Source: CAZWSE01 sp964636575 | GTDB lineage: Bacteria; Pseudomonadota; Alphaproteobacteria; Rhodobacterales; Rhodobacteraceae | Length of the DNA stretch: 64,000 nucleotides | Assembly (NCBI GenBank): GCA_964636575.1 | Contig: CAZWSE010000001.1 | Span: 62,001 to 126,000, forward strand | Direction: 5' to 3' | Shown here: positions 33,843 through 42,522 of the stretch, one piece after another | Position numbering within the stretch: the stretch's first letter is position 1 | Layout: the number at the start of each line of letters is the position of its first letter | The notes under the pieces: model-generated | What the model was told of the DNA's origin: nothing | The model's database searches: none | Seen by the model: only the letters and a program-made list of their open reading frames with translations | Translations under genes and position numbers: made by a program

Positions 33843-35312
33843 ATGATTTGGTCATTGATAAAGATTGTTTTGTTCGTTTGCGTTGTGGCCATGGTGGCCC
33901 TTCTTGGCGGGTACCTGTTAGAAGCTGATGGTGGCTTGCGTGTCGAATTCGCTGGCATGGAATACAACCTGACCCCGTTTCTGACCGTGGTCGCTTTGGT
34001 CTTACTGGTCTTTGCGGTTTGGCTGTTTCTTAAACTCATGGGCGTCTTGGTTGCGACCTGGAAGTTCTTGAACGGCGACGAGACTGCGCTTTCCCGCTAC
34101 TTTGACCGCAACCGCGAACGCAAAGGCTATGATGCCTTGTCCGAAGGGATGACTGCCTTGGCCGCTGGCGAAGGTCGAGAAGCTATGGCCAAAGCTGCCC
34201 GCGCTGAGAAGTACCTTGATCGCCCAGAGCTGACCAACCTTCTGACCGCCCAAGCCGCTGAAATGTCCGGCGACACCAAGAAGGCCGCTGAGGTTTACAA
34301 AAAGCTTGTCTCCAATCCTGCCACCCGTTTTGTCGGTGTTCGTGGCATCATGAAGCAAAAGCTGTCTGAGGGTGATACGACCACTGCGCTTGCTTTGGCC
34401 GAGAAAGCCTTTGCGCTGAAGCCCAAGCACGTTGAGACCCAAGACGTCTTGCTGAACCTGCAAGCCAAGACCGAAGACTGGTCTGGTGCCCGCAAGACCC
34501 TGTCTGCCAAGTTGAAGTCCGGCAGCTTGCCCCGCGATGTTCATCGCCGCCGCGACGCTGTTCTGGCCTTGTCCGAAGCCAAGGTTATTCTGGCTGAAGA
34601 CAGCACCATCGAAGCCCGCGAGGCCGCGATTGCTGCGAACAAGCTGTCTCCTGACTTGATCCCCGCCGCCGTAATGGCTGCGCAAAGCTACATCGATCAA
34701 AACAAACCTCGCTACGCATCGCGTGTGGTGACAAAGGCTTGGGCTGCGAAACCGCATCCTGATTTGGCCGCCGTCTTTGCGTCGATTGCCCCTGATGAGA
34801 CGCCTGCTGCCCGTTTGAAGCGGTTCAACACCTTGACCCGTCAAAACAAGGACAATCCTGAGACGATCATGCTTATGACCGAGCTGCACATCGCCAATGA
34901 GGATTTCCCGACAGCCCGCCGCACATTGGGTGATCTGGCTGAAACCGATCCGAGCGGTCGTGCATTGACCTTGATGGCTGCGATTGAACGTGGCGAAGGT
35001 GCCGATGATGCGGTTGTCCGTGGTTGGTTGACGAAGGCTGTTACTTCGCCGCGAGGTCCGCAATGGGTCTGTAGCAACTGCCACAGCATTCATACCGACT
35101 GGATGCCTGTCTGTAGCACCTGCGAGAGCTTTGACACTCTAAGCTGGACGTCTCCGCCCGAGGCTGAGGTTTCCATGCCGTCCAATGCAACCATGTTGCC
35201 TTTGATTGTCGGTGAGCCAGAGCCAGAGGCGCCGTCTGAAGATGATCTGCCTGAAGTGCAGTTGTTGGAAGCAGAAGACGTGGTTCCAGAGGATGCCAAG
35301 CCCGCGGGCTAG
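33843..35312 (+). CDS. HemY-domain TPR protein with C-terminal zinc ribbon
   Basis: The 489-residue product has two N-terminal membrane helices (about 5-28 and 41-62) with the HemY_N domain, then a helical TPR-like region with repeats such as GREAMAKAARAEKYL and TTALALAEKAFALKPKH. It ends in a four-cysteine ribbon at about 409-428 (WVCSNCHSIHTDWMPVCSTC) and an acidic tail. HemY-domain proteins sit with hem genes in proteobacteria, but their enzymatic role is not established. The ribbon recalls the rubredoxin-like module of the LapB tetratricopeptide protein. Ten bases separate it from the mitofilin-like gene. Confidence 0.87.
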   Translation: MIWSLIKIVLFVCVVAMVALLGGYLLEADGGLRVEFAGMEYNLTPFLTVVALVLLVFAVWLFLKLMGVLVATWKFLNGDETALSRYFDRNRERKGYDALSEGMTALAAGEGREAMAKAARAEKYLDRPELTNLLTAQAAEMSGDTKKAAEVYKKLVSNPATRFVGVRGIMKQKLSEGDTTTALALAEKAFALKPKHVETQDVLLNLQAKTEDWSGARKTLSAKLKSGSLPRDVHRRRDAVLALSEAKVILAEDSTIEAREAAIAANKLSPDLIPAAVMAAQSYIDQNKPRYASRVVTKAWAAKPHPDLAAVFASIAPDETPAARLKRFNTLTRQNKDNPETIMLMTELHIANEDFPTARRTLGDLAETDPSGRALTLMAAIERGEGADDAVVRGWLTKAVTSPRGPQWVCSNCHSIHTDWMPVCSTCESFDTLSWTSPPEAEVSMPSNATMLPLIVGEPEPEAPSEDDLPEVQLLEAEDVVPEDAKPAG

Positions 35313-35359
35313 TGGGTTTGCATCTTTGCACTGATCTGAAATCGGAACAATTGAAAGTA

Positions 35360-35375
35360 TTAAGCCGCCCTTAAC
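35360..35375 (+). promoter_or_regulatory. CtrA-type box upstream of motB
   Basis: TTAA (35360-35363), seven bases, TTAAC (35371-35375): a perfect match to the CtrA consensus, about 47 bases before the motB ATG. CtrA drives flagellar genes in several Rhodobacterales, so direct activation of motB is a reasonable inference. Confidence 0.65.
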
Positions 35376-35421
35376 ACCCTGTGGGCTATGTCTGGCCTTG
35401 GGTGAAAATATAGGTGGTGTG

Positions 35422-36258
35422 ATGAGTGCGCAGACAGATGTCGCGCCAATTATCATCAAGAAGAAAAAAGTTTCCGGCGGTGACGGGCACCATGGTGGTG
35501 CCTGGAAGGTTGCATATGCAGACTTCGTAACCGCGATGATGGCTTTCTTCATGTTGATGTGGCTGTTGAATGCGACGACAGAAAAACAACGTAAAGGGAT
35601 CGCGGATTACTTTTCTCCGACGATTGCGGTTGCTCGGGTGTCGGGTGGTGGCGATGGAGCCTTTGGTGGCGACAGTGTGTTCACCGAGAAGACGTTGCCC
35701 AAAAACGGTACTGGTGCGACGTCGCTGAATGCAACGTCCTCCGATATGTCCAGCGGCGGTATGGAAACAAACGTCGATGCCGACGGTGAGGCCGAAGCTT
35801 TCAAAGAGGTCGAATCCGCCCTAATGGGCCGTGGTGGTGAATCCATGGTTATGGACAACCAGCGCCGACACATCGTGACACGTGTTACGGATGAAGGTTT
35901 GGTGATTGAGCTGTTCTCTCTTGATGACACACCGTTGTTTGAAGGCGAAACATCGACCCCAACCCCGATGATGGAAGAGCTTGCCCTGATCGTTTCGGAT
36001 GTGTCTCAGATTGTAACCAATCCGATTGCCGTCGAAGGTCATGTGCGGTCAGTTCCGGTTGTTGTTCAATCAAATCCTGTGTGGAGCCTTTCATCTGATC
36101 GCGCGATGGCGGTTCGATCTTTGCTGGAAACCTCTGGAATCACGCACAAACGCACCGCGCGGGTCACAGGCCATGCTGATCGAAATCTGATGACGCCTGA
36201 TCCGATGGCCATCCGAAATGACCGGATCGAGATCATCTTTCTGCGGACCAACATATGA
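35422..36258 (+). CDS. motB: Flagellar motor stator protein MotB
   Basis: MotB pairs with MotA to form the proton-driven stator and anchors it to peptidoglycan. The 278-residue product has a cytoplasmic Lys-rich start and one membrane helix with the proton-binding Asp34 (VAYADFVTAMMAFFMLMWLL). A C-terminal OmpA-like domain with VEGHVRSVPVV and VTGHADRNLMTPDPMAIRNDR follows. I used the ATG at 35422; AGGTGG lies just before it. motA is about 11 kb away at 47445, so the stator genes are split. Confidence 0.94.
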   Translation: MSAQTDVAPIIIKKKKVSGGDGHHGGAWKVAYADFVTAMMAFFMLMWLLNATTEKQRKGIADYFSPTIAVARVSGGGDGAFGGDSVFTEKTLPKNGTGATSLNATSSDMSSGGMETNVDADGEAEAFKEVESALMGRGGESMVMDNQRRHIVTRVTDEGLVIELFSLDDTPLFEGETSTPTPMMEELALIVSDVSQIVTNPIAVEGHVRSVPVVVQSNPVWSLSSDRAMAVRSLLETSGITHKRTARVTGHADRNLMTPDPMAIRNDRIEIIFLRTNI

Positions 36259-36283
36259 TCGCAAATAGAGAGCATTTTATATG

Positions 36284-36299
36284 TTAGCCCCAAATTAAC
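36284..36299 (+). promoter_or_regulatory. CtrA-type box upstream of flgE
   Basis: TTAG (36284-36287), seven bases, TTAAC (36295-36299): the CtrA consensus with one mismatch, 57 bases before flgE. It would drive the flgE-flgK-flgL-flgI unit. Confidence 0.55.
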
Positions 36300-36356
36300 G
36301 GGGCGCCCTTATCTGATGAACCCAAGATTAGTTCGGTACATCAGAAAGGCGTATCC

Positions 36357-37655
36357 ATGACCATTTCCTCTTCTTTGAACGCAGGCGTTGCAGGCTTGTC
36401 GGCAAATGCCACACGTTTGGCTTCCATTTCAGACAACATCTCAAACGCGTCGACCTTCGGGTACAAGCGCGTCGAGACTGACTTTCATTCGATGGTGATT
36501 TCATCAACTGGTGGGTCTTATTCTGCCGGCGGTGTGCGCGCGACAACCCAGCGTTTGGTTGATGAACGCGGTCCATTGGTTACTTCCGCGAACGCGACCG
36601 ACTTGGCGGTTCGGGGCAGGGGCTTGTTGCCGGTTGCGCAAGCCTCAGAGGTTGAGGTGGGGAATGGTGAAAACCAAATGTTCCTGACCACAACGGGTTC
36701 ATTCCGCACTGACGCTGACGGATATCTGCGGACCCAATCCGGTTTGGTTCTGTTGGGTTGGCCCGCGGCAGCAGATGGGACAATTCCCACATATCCACGG
36801 GACACATCCGATGGGCTAGAGCCTGTTCAAATTAATGTAAATCAGTTCTCCGGTGAACCAACAACGCAGATGACCCTTGGGATCAACCTGCCAGCAACTG
36901 AAACGGACCCGACAAGCTCTGGTACGACACAGCAGTTGTCGGTTGAATACTACGACAACCTCGGCACGTCTGAAAATGTACTGATTGAATTCACGCCAGT
37001 GATTGACCCCGCAGGACCGACAAATCAGTGGAAAATGGTCTTGATGGACAGTGCTCAGCCCGGTGTTGTTATCGGGGACTATGATCTGGAGTTCACAGAC
37101 AGTCGCGCTGCTGGTGGTACGCTTTTTGATGTGCAGACGAATGTTGGCGGGGGGTACGCGGCAGACGGAACAATCATCGTGAATGTTGCCGGTGGTCCGA
37201 TGGAAATCAACATTGGCCAACTGGGGGACAACGATGGATTGACCCAACTCTCTGACAGCTTTGCTCCGGTTTCGATTTCCAAAGACGGGTCTCCGGTTGG
37301 GAACATGACCAGTGTTGAGGTCGATGCGAACGGCTACGTTCACGCGTTTTTTGATACAGGTATCACGCGCACCATCTATCAAGTTCCGCTTGTGGATTTG
37401 CCAAATCCGAACGGGATGGTGGCGCTGGATCACCAAACCTATTTGCCATCTCCTGAAAGCGGATCGTTCTTTCTGTGGGATGCGGGCGACGGTCCGACAG
37501 GTGATATTGTGGCCTTTGCACGCGAAGAATCCACAACTGATGTTGCGGGTGAGCTGACCGACATGATCCAAACGCAGCGGGCCTATTCTTCAAACGCCAA
37601 AGTCATTCAGACAGTGGACGAGATGTTGCAGGAAACGACGAACATCAAGCGATAA
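36357..37655 (+). CDS. flgE: Flagellar hook protein FlgE
   Basis: FlgE polymerises into the flexible hook. The 432-residue product has the N-terminal rod/hook domain (MTISSSLNAGVAGLSANATR, SDNISNASTFGYKR), a central variable region, and the C-terminal ELTDMIQTQRAYSSNAKVIQ with VDEMLQETTNIKR. It heads a plus-strand unit with flgK, flgL and flgI, 98 bases after motB, with a CtrA-type box in the gap. Confidence 0.95.
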   Translation: MTISSSLNAGVAGLSANATRLASISDNISNASTFGYKRVETDFHSMVISSTGGSYSAGGVRATTQRLVDERGPLVTSANATDLAVRGRGLLPVAQASEVEVGNGENQMFLTTTGSFRTDADGYLRTQSGLVLLGWPAAADGTIPTYPRDTSDGLEPVQINVNQFSGEPTTQMTLGINLPATETDPTSSGTTQQLSVEYYDNLGTSENVLIEFTPVIDPAGPTNQWKMVLMDSAQPGVVIGDYDLEFTDSRAAGGTLFDVQTNVGGGYAADGTIIVNVAGGPMEINIGQLGDNDGLTQLSDSFAPVSISKDGSPVGNMTSVEVDANGYVHAFFDTGITRTIYQVPLVDLPNPNGMVALDHQTYLPSPESGSFFLWDAGDGPTGDIVAFAREESTTDVAGELTDMIQTQRAYSSNAKVIQTVDEMLQETTNIKR

Positions 37656-37691
37656 GCCACTGATCGTAGCTGCCTTAAAAAGGAGATCTGC

Positions 37692-39146
37692 ATGACCATT
37701 TCCAGTGCGATAAACAATGCCTTGTCCGGACTGCGCGCAGCAGGACGCGCGTCAGAACTTGTATCGAACAACATCGCGAACTCGATGACAGAAGGATATG
37801 CGCGCAGAACGCTGTCGATTTCAGCCAATGCAACGGCGGGCATTGGTGGGGTTGCTGTGAACGGCATCACCCGTCATGTGGACACCGCCTTACTGTCTGA
37901 CACGCGGCTTGCTGCGGCCGAGAACGGATTTGCAACAGACACGGCCGCGTTCTTTGCGCGGTTCGAAGGGATCGTTGGGAATCCTGAAGATGCCTTTAGC
38001 CTAACGGGAAGATTGGCCGCCTTTGAAAGCAGTCTCGTGTCTGCCGCTAGTCGGCCGGATTCTCCTGAGCGGTTCACCCAAAGCGTTACCGCAGCCCGTG
38101 ATATCGCGGCAACACTGAACACCGCATCGAATGATGTTCAGGCTTTGCGACAGGATGCTGACACAAGTATTGCGTCGCAGGTCGAACGTCTAAATTCGGC
38201 TCTGCAACAGGTTCAAACGCTCAACAGCAGGATTACGTCCGCGACCGCGCAGGGCAGTGACACTGCATCTTTGCAAGACCAGCGGCAACAAATCGTAGAT
38301 GGCATCAGTGAAATGGTGTCCATTCGTCAGGTGCCGCGCGACAACGGACAAGTTGCGATCTATACGACCGGCGGCGCGGTTCTGATCGATGGCAAAGCTG
38401 CGCAAATTGAATTTGAGCCAACGCGCACAATTGTTCCACACATGACGCAGGCCAACGGGCTGTTGTCTGGCATATCCATCAACGGAACGCCTGTGCGAAC
38501 CGAAGGTGAGTTTGCGGCTTTGCGCGGCGGTACTTTGGCAGCGCAGTTCGACATTCGGGACAATTACGCTGTGCAGGCCCAAGACCAGCTTGATGCAGTC
38601 GCCCGTGATCTTGTGGAACGGTTTCAAGATCCTGCTGTTGATCCCACACTTGGGGTTGGTGACGCCGGGTTGTTTACCGATGCCGGCGGGGCATTCTCGG
38701 CGGTCAATGAGCCCGGCCTTGCTGAACGGATCAGCCTGAATGCAGCGGTTGATTCCAGACAAGGCGGCGAGGCTTGGAAACTTCGCGATGGTGTTGGGGC
38801 AACGGCTCAGGGCGATGTCGGAAACGCGACGCTGCTTCAAAACCTGCAATCCGCTTTGACAATTGCCCGACCACAGGGATCGACCATTTTCGCAGGCCAA
38901 ACCTTATCTGCCTTTGATGTGGCGTCGGGTGTTCTGTCTGGCGCTGGGCTTGCGCGTCAAACTGCAGAGCAAACACTGATCTACACCACAACCAGTCTTT
39001 CTGAAATGAAGGCACTTCAGTTTGCTGACGGTGTCGACACAGATACCGAGATTCAAAACCTCATGGCGATCGAGCAGGCCTATGCCGCAAATGCCCGCGT
39101 TTTGGAAACGGTTGATGAGATGATGAACGCGTTGATGAGGATCTAG
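37692..39146 (+). CDS. flgK: Flagellar hook-associated protein 1 FlgK
   Basis: FlgK is the first hook-filament junction protein. The 484-residue product begins MTISSAINNALSGLRAAGRA with SNNIANSMTEGYARRTL and ends with LMAIEQAYAANARVLETVDE, the terminal helices shared with rod/hook proteins. A central part includes DIAATLNTASNDVQALRQDAD. The strong Shine-Dalgarno AAGGAGA precedes the start. It follows flgE by 36 bases and precedes flgL by three. Confidence 0.95.
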   Translation: MTISSAINNALSGLRAAGRASELVSNNIANSMTEGYARRTLSISANATAGIGGVAVNGITRHVDTALLSDTRLAAAENGFATDTAAFFARFEGIVGNPEDAFSLTGRLAAFESSLVSAASRPDSPERFTQSVTAARDIAATLNTASNDVQALRQDADTSIASQVERLNSALQQVQTLNSRITSATAQGSDTASLQDQRQQIVDGISEMVSIRQVPRDNGQVAIYTTGGAVLIDGKAAQIEFEPTRTIVPHMTQANGLLSGISINGTPVRTEGEFAALRGGTLAAQFDIRDNYAVQAQDQLDAVARDLVERFQDPAVDPTLGVGDAGLFTDAGGAFSAVNEPGLAERISLNAAVDSRQGGEAWKLRDGVGATAQGDVGNATLLQNLQSALTIARPQGSTIFAGQTLSAFDVASGVLSGAGLARQTAEQTLIYTTTSLSEMKALQFADGVDTDTEIQNLMAIEQAYAANARVLETVDEMMNALMRI

Positions 39147-39149
39147 ATC

Positions 39150-40154
39150 ATGAAAATACAGTCGATTGGCGATCTCGCCCAAAGCTTGATGCTCCGTCAG
39201 CAAAACGCGGGTCTCAAACAAACCATGCAGCGTTTGACGTCAGAACTGTCCACAGGTCGTGTGCAAGACACGTCCAAACACTTGTCCGGTGATTATAGCC
39301 GCCTTACCGATATCGAGCGGTCGATGACGTTGTTGAACGGATACAAAACTGCCGGAGATGAAGCAGCCGTTTTTGCAAGCGCGACACAATCTGCGCTGGA
39401 ACGCATGCAAAATGTCACCAGTGATCTTGGCACGAACCTGATTCAGATCAGCTCTTCTACCTTGTCCACTGTCTTGGAAACCAATTCAGCAACAGCGCTT
39501 GGTCAATTTGAAAGCCTTGTCTCTGCTTTGAACACTGATGTGGCTGGTCGCGGGTTGTTTTCTGGCGCTGCTACCGATCGTGCAGCAGTTTTAGGCGCTG
39601 ATGACCTTCTGGCTGATTTGAAAACGGCGATGGCTGGTGCAACGACAGCTGCTGATATGCGGACAGCCGCTGATGCTTATTTTGGTCCGTCTGGCGGCTT
39701 TGAAACAACGGGGTACGTAGGATCTAACACCGCGATTGCACCCATGGCTCTGCGGGATGGTGAGAAGGTCGTCTTGGACATAAAGGCCGACAATCCGGCT
39801 TTCCGCGATATGCTTAAAGAGACTGCTCTTGCGGCGCTTGCAACTGATCCGGCGTTTGGATTGACCCGGCTTGATCAAGCGGAAGTTATGAATTCTGCCG
39901 GTCAGAACCTGTTGACCGTTCAGGATGATCTGACAAGTCTTCGTGCTGGTGTCGGGTTTGCGGAATCGCGCATTGAGAACTTTCAAACCCGAACAGAGGC
40001 AGAGCGTATCAGCATTGAGTATGCCAAGGGGGCGCTGCTGGCGGTTGACCCATATGAGGCAGCGACCCGCTTAGAGGATGCGCAGTTTCAACTTGAAAGC
40101 CTTTATTCTGTAACCGTGCGTTTATCGCGCCTGAATTTGACGAGCTTCTTGTGA
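39150..40154 (+). CDS. flgL: Flagellar hook-associated protein 3 FlgL
   Basis: FlgL is the second junction protein, linking FlgK to the filament. The 334-residue product has flagellin-like ends: MKIQSIGDLAQSLMLRQQNA and LTSELSTGRVQDTSKHLSGD at the N-terminus and an amphipathic C-terminus around SIEYAKGALLAVDPYEAATRL. Its last stop overlaps the flgI ATG by one base. Confidence 0.93.
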   Translation: MKIQSIGDLAQSLMLRQQNAGLKQTMQRLTSELSTGRVQDTSKHLSGDYSRLTDIERSMTLLNGYKTAGDEAAVFASATQSALERMQNVTSDLGTNLIQISSSTLSTVLETNSATALGQFESLVSALNTDVAGRGLFSGAATDRAAVLGADDLLADLKTAMAGATTAADMRTAADAYFGPSGGFETTGYVGSNTAIAPMALRDGEKVVLDIKADNPAFRDMLKETALAALATDPAFGLTRLDQAEVMNSAGQNLLTVQDDLTSLRAGVGFAESRIENFQTRTEAERISIEYAKGALLAVDPYEAATRLEDAQFQLESLYSVTVRLSRLNLTSFL

Positions 40155-41254
40155 TGAAAATTCTTAGGCTGCTGATTGTGCTTCTTGCGCTTCCGAACTT
40201 GGCTTTTGCGAACTCTGTACGGATCAAGGATTTGGTTGAGTTTGATGGCGTGCGCGGCAACGACTTGGTTGGCTATGGGCTGGTTGTCGGATTGAACGGC
40301 ACCGGAGACGGGCTTCGCAACGCTCCTTTCACCGAAGAAATTATGACCAATATGCTCGAACGGTTGGGTGTAAACGTCACTGGCGAACAGTTTCGGCCAA
40401 AAAACGTTGCTGCTGTTTTTGTAACTGCCAGCTTGCCGCCGTTTGCACGCGCCGGCAGTCAGATCGATATCACTGTTTCTGCTATTGGTGACGCCAAAAG
40501 CCTTTTGGGCGGTACGTTGGTTATGACCCCGTTGAATGCCGCTGATGGCGAAATTTATGCTGTTGCACAAGGTGCTATCATATCCGGTGGCGCTGTCGCC
40601 GAAGGAGACGGAGCAGCGACCACAACGGGCGTTCCAACATCGGGCGTCATTCCGGCCGGAGCGCGCGTAGAGCAAGAGATAGACTTCAACCTTGGGTCTT
40701 TGACATCCCTGAGGCTTGCCCTTCGGGATGCCGACTTTACCACTGCGGGCCGTATTGAGCAGGCGATCAACAAAGACTTTGGCCGGGTTGTGGCTGTGAT
40801 GCTGGATTCGGGGACTGTTGAGCTCAGCATTCCGGCGACCCGTATGCCTTCGGTTGCCCATGCATTGGGTCGTATCGAAAACATCCCCGTTCAACCCGAA
40901 CGTAAGGCAAGAGTGGTTGTAGATCAGCGATCGGGAACGATTGTAATGGGCGAAGACGTGCGGATTTCGCGCGTGGCTGTTTCGCAAGGTAACCTGACGC
41001 TTCGAATTCAAGAAGCGCCTATTGCTGTTCAACCGAACCCGTTTTCTGAAGGTGAAACCGTTGTCGTTCCCCGCACCATAGCTGCCATAGATGAGGAGCC
41101 TGGCATAGGACTGGCTGAGATCCCTACGGGGACATCCTTGTCAGAAGTCATCGCTGGTCTAAACGCGCTGGGTGTTTCGCCGCGTGATATGATTGATATC
41201 CTAAAAAGCATCAAAGCCGCCGGTGCCCTGCATGCAGAGTTCATCGTGCGGTAA
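40154..41254 (+). CDS. flgI: Flagellar P-ring protein FlgI
   Basis: FlgI forms the periplasmic P-ring around the rod. The 366-residue product has a Sec signal peptide ending LALPNLAFA, then RIKDLVEFDGVRGNDLVGYG and LNGTGDGLRNAPFTEE, followed by the conserved FRPKNVAAVFVTASLPPFA and a C-terminal ISPRDMIDILKSIKAAGALHAE-like segment. I used the ATG at 40154, which overlaps the flgL stop, instead of the GTG three bases upstream. flgI is last in the plus-strand unit. Confidence 0.95.
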   Translation: MKILRLLIVLLALPNLAFANSVRIKDLVEFDGVRGNDLVGYGLVVGLNGTGDGLRNAPFTEEIMTNMLERLGVNVTGEQFRPKNVAAVFVTASLPPFARAGSQIDITVSAIGDAKSLLGGTLVMTPLNAADGEIYAVAQGAIISGGAVAEGDGAATTTGVPTSGVIPAGARVEQEIDFNLGSLTSLRLALRDADFTTAGRIEQAINKDFGRVVAVMLDSGTVELSIPATRMPSVAHALGRIENIPVQPERKARVVVDQRSGTIVMGEDVRISRVAVSQGNLTLRIQEAPIAVQPNPFSEGETVVVPRTIAAIDEEPGIGLAEIPTGTSLSEVIAGLNALGVSPRDMIDILKSIKAAGALHAEFIVR

Positions 41255-41260
41255 ATTGTG

Positions 41261-42388
41261 TCAGGTGAGTTTCAGCTCCTTTTGCATCAGTGCCGTGATC
41301 CCGGGCCAGACTCCGTGGCGTAGACCTAACACCAAGGCAAGGTGCGTGCTGTAACCGATGTGGAACGCAGCAACCCACATCGCAAAGGTCACCGGATTGT
41401 GCGGCGCTAGAAATAGGATCGTCCCCACGGCCATTGAACCCCAAAGAAGCAAAACCCAAGACTTTTGCGCGTGCATCCTTGTGATGCTCATCAACAAATC
41501 ACTCGCGCCCATGATCACTGGCCCGCAGTGCGATACGAAAAGCCACATCATGATCGGGGCGATCAGATCCGGATTGCTGTGGGTTTGACCCAGACTGAAT
41601 TGTGCGGACAGAAAGAAGAACATTACGCCACCACCGCCAATCAGAAGAAACCCAAGGTTGGTGCGGGCCGCGACGGCCACCAGCTTGTGTCGCCTCTCGG
41701 TTCGGTAAACATCAGACAGAACGGGACCTAACGTTCCGTTCAAAGTGCCAATCAGATACGAGCAGCTCAACGCAAAACACCAAGCGGTTATGTATTGGGT
41801 AGCCGCTTCTGAGGATAGCAACACCGCCGCGAGCACTGCATCGAATGTTCGGAATCCTATCGTTCCATGATGTGAGGGGTGCGCAACGGTGGCTTCGCTC
41901 TGACGGTCCTCCCCCAATCGAAATAGAACCATGCTAAGTGCAGCAATCAAGTTCACGCCAAGAACTGTGAAAGCCGACATTGCGCCAAAGCCTTTGAGCG
42001 CCAGGATGGCAGAAATGCTTATACACAAGAAGGTTGCCAAGGTTCGCCGAGGATTTCGAAGTGAAAGTGCAAACCCCAAGGACACTCCGACAGCTATTCC
42101 TAAAACACCGGCCAAGCTGTTCTGACCAAGCGGTGAGAAAGCTCCGGTCTGCGTCCCAGCGAGAAGCAGGCTCATGCAAGTGATCACTACCAAAGGCTTC
42201 AGAAAGCCAAACTTTGATGGATAAGACGATGTCCCGAGACTAAACCATGCAACGATGACTGCCAGGCAATAGCCGAACAAAGCCGCGCTGAATTCGCCTG
42301 CTGGTAAGGCCTCTGCCGATACAAAAATCAGCGCCCATGATAGAAATACGCAGCCAGCTCCGCCGATGGGCAAACCCATTGAAGACAT
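41261..42388 (-). CDS. Polytopic membrane protein, possibly flippase (MOP)-like
   Basis: The 375-residue product has about ten to eleven hydrophobic segments. One part, LNGTLGPVLSDVYRTERRHKLVAVAARTN, looks by eye like the loop after helix 7 or 8 of polysaccharide flippases of the MOP/Wzx superfamily, but no full match is claimed. It lies between flgI (convergent, six bases) and fliP, yet has no known flagellar counterpart that I recognise. The function is unknown; lipid-linked sugar export, perhaps for flagellin glycosylation, is a speculative idea. No glycosyltransferase is next to it. Confidence 0.6.
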   Translation of the reverse strand: MSSMGLPIGGAGCVFLSWALIFVSAEALPAGEFSAALFGYCLAVIVAWFSLGTSSYPSKFGFLKPLVVITCMSLLLAGTQTGAFSPLGQNSLAGVLGIAVGVSLGFALSLRNPRRTLATFLCISISAILALKGFGAMSAFTVLGVNLIAALSMVLFRLGEDRQSEATVAHPSHHGTIGFRTFDAVLAAVLLSSEAATQYITAWCFALSCSYLIGTLNGTLGPVLSDVYRTERRHKLVAVAARTNLGFLLIGGGGVMFFFLSAQFSLGQTHSNPDLIAPIMMWLFVSHCGPVIMGASDLLMSITRMHAQKSWVLLLWGSMAVGTILFLAPHNPVTFAMWVAAFHIGYSTHLALVLGLRHGVWPGITALMQKELKLT

Positions 42389-42457
42389 TTCATCACCCTA
42401 AACCACGCGGCTGTCACCCCTGACACCGCCCCACGCGAATGGCTTAGCAGTTGCGGA

Positions 42458-42474
42458 CTTTAGAAGTTCTAAAG
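42458..42474. repeat. Perfect inverted repeat between fliP and the flippase-like gene
   Basis: CTTTAGA (42458-42464) and TCTAAAG (42468-42474) are perfect inverted copies around a three-base centre. The site is 49 bases past the fliP stop and 70 bases upstream of the flippase-like gene. It may be an operator for the latter or a weak hairpin; no T-run follows. Confidence 0.4.
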
Positions 42475-42522
42475 CCACTACCGGAAAGTAATGAAAGTTT
42501 AAGTCTTAGTCTGGCGAAGTCG

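Noticed and set aside
34002..35093. Long antisense frame (363 codons) opposite the HemY-domain gene
   Set aside because: Shadow of codon bias in the real gene; composition (Gly/Arg/Gln-rich) is not protein-like and there is no supporting context.
40103..41032. Antisense frame (309 codons) opposite flgI
   Set aside because: flgI is certain on the other strand and the antisense product is rich in Arg, Asn and His with no domain.
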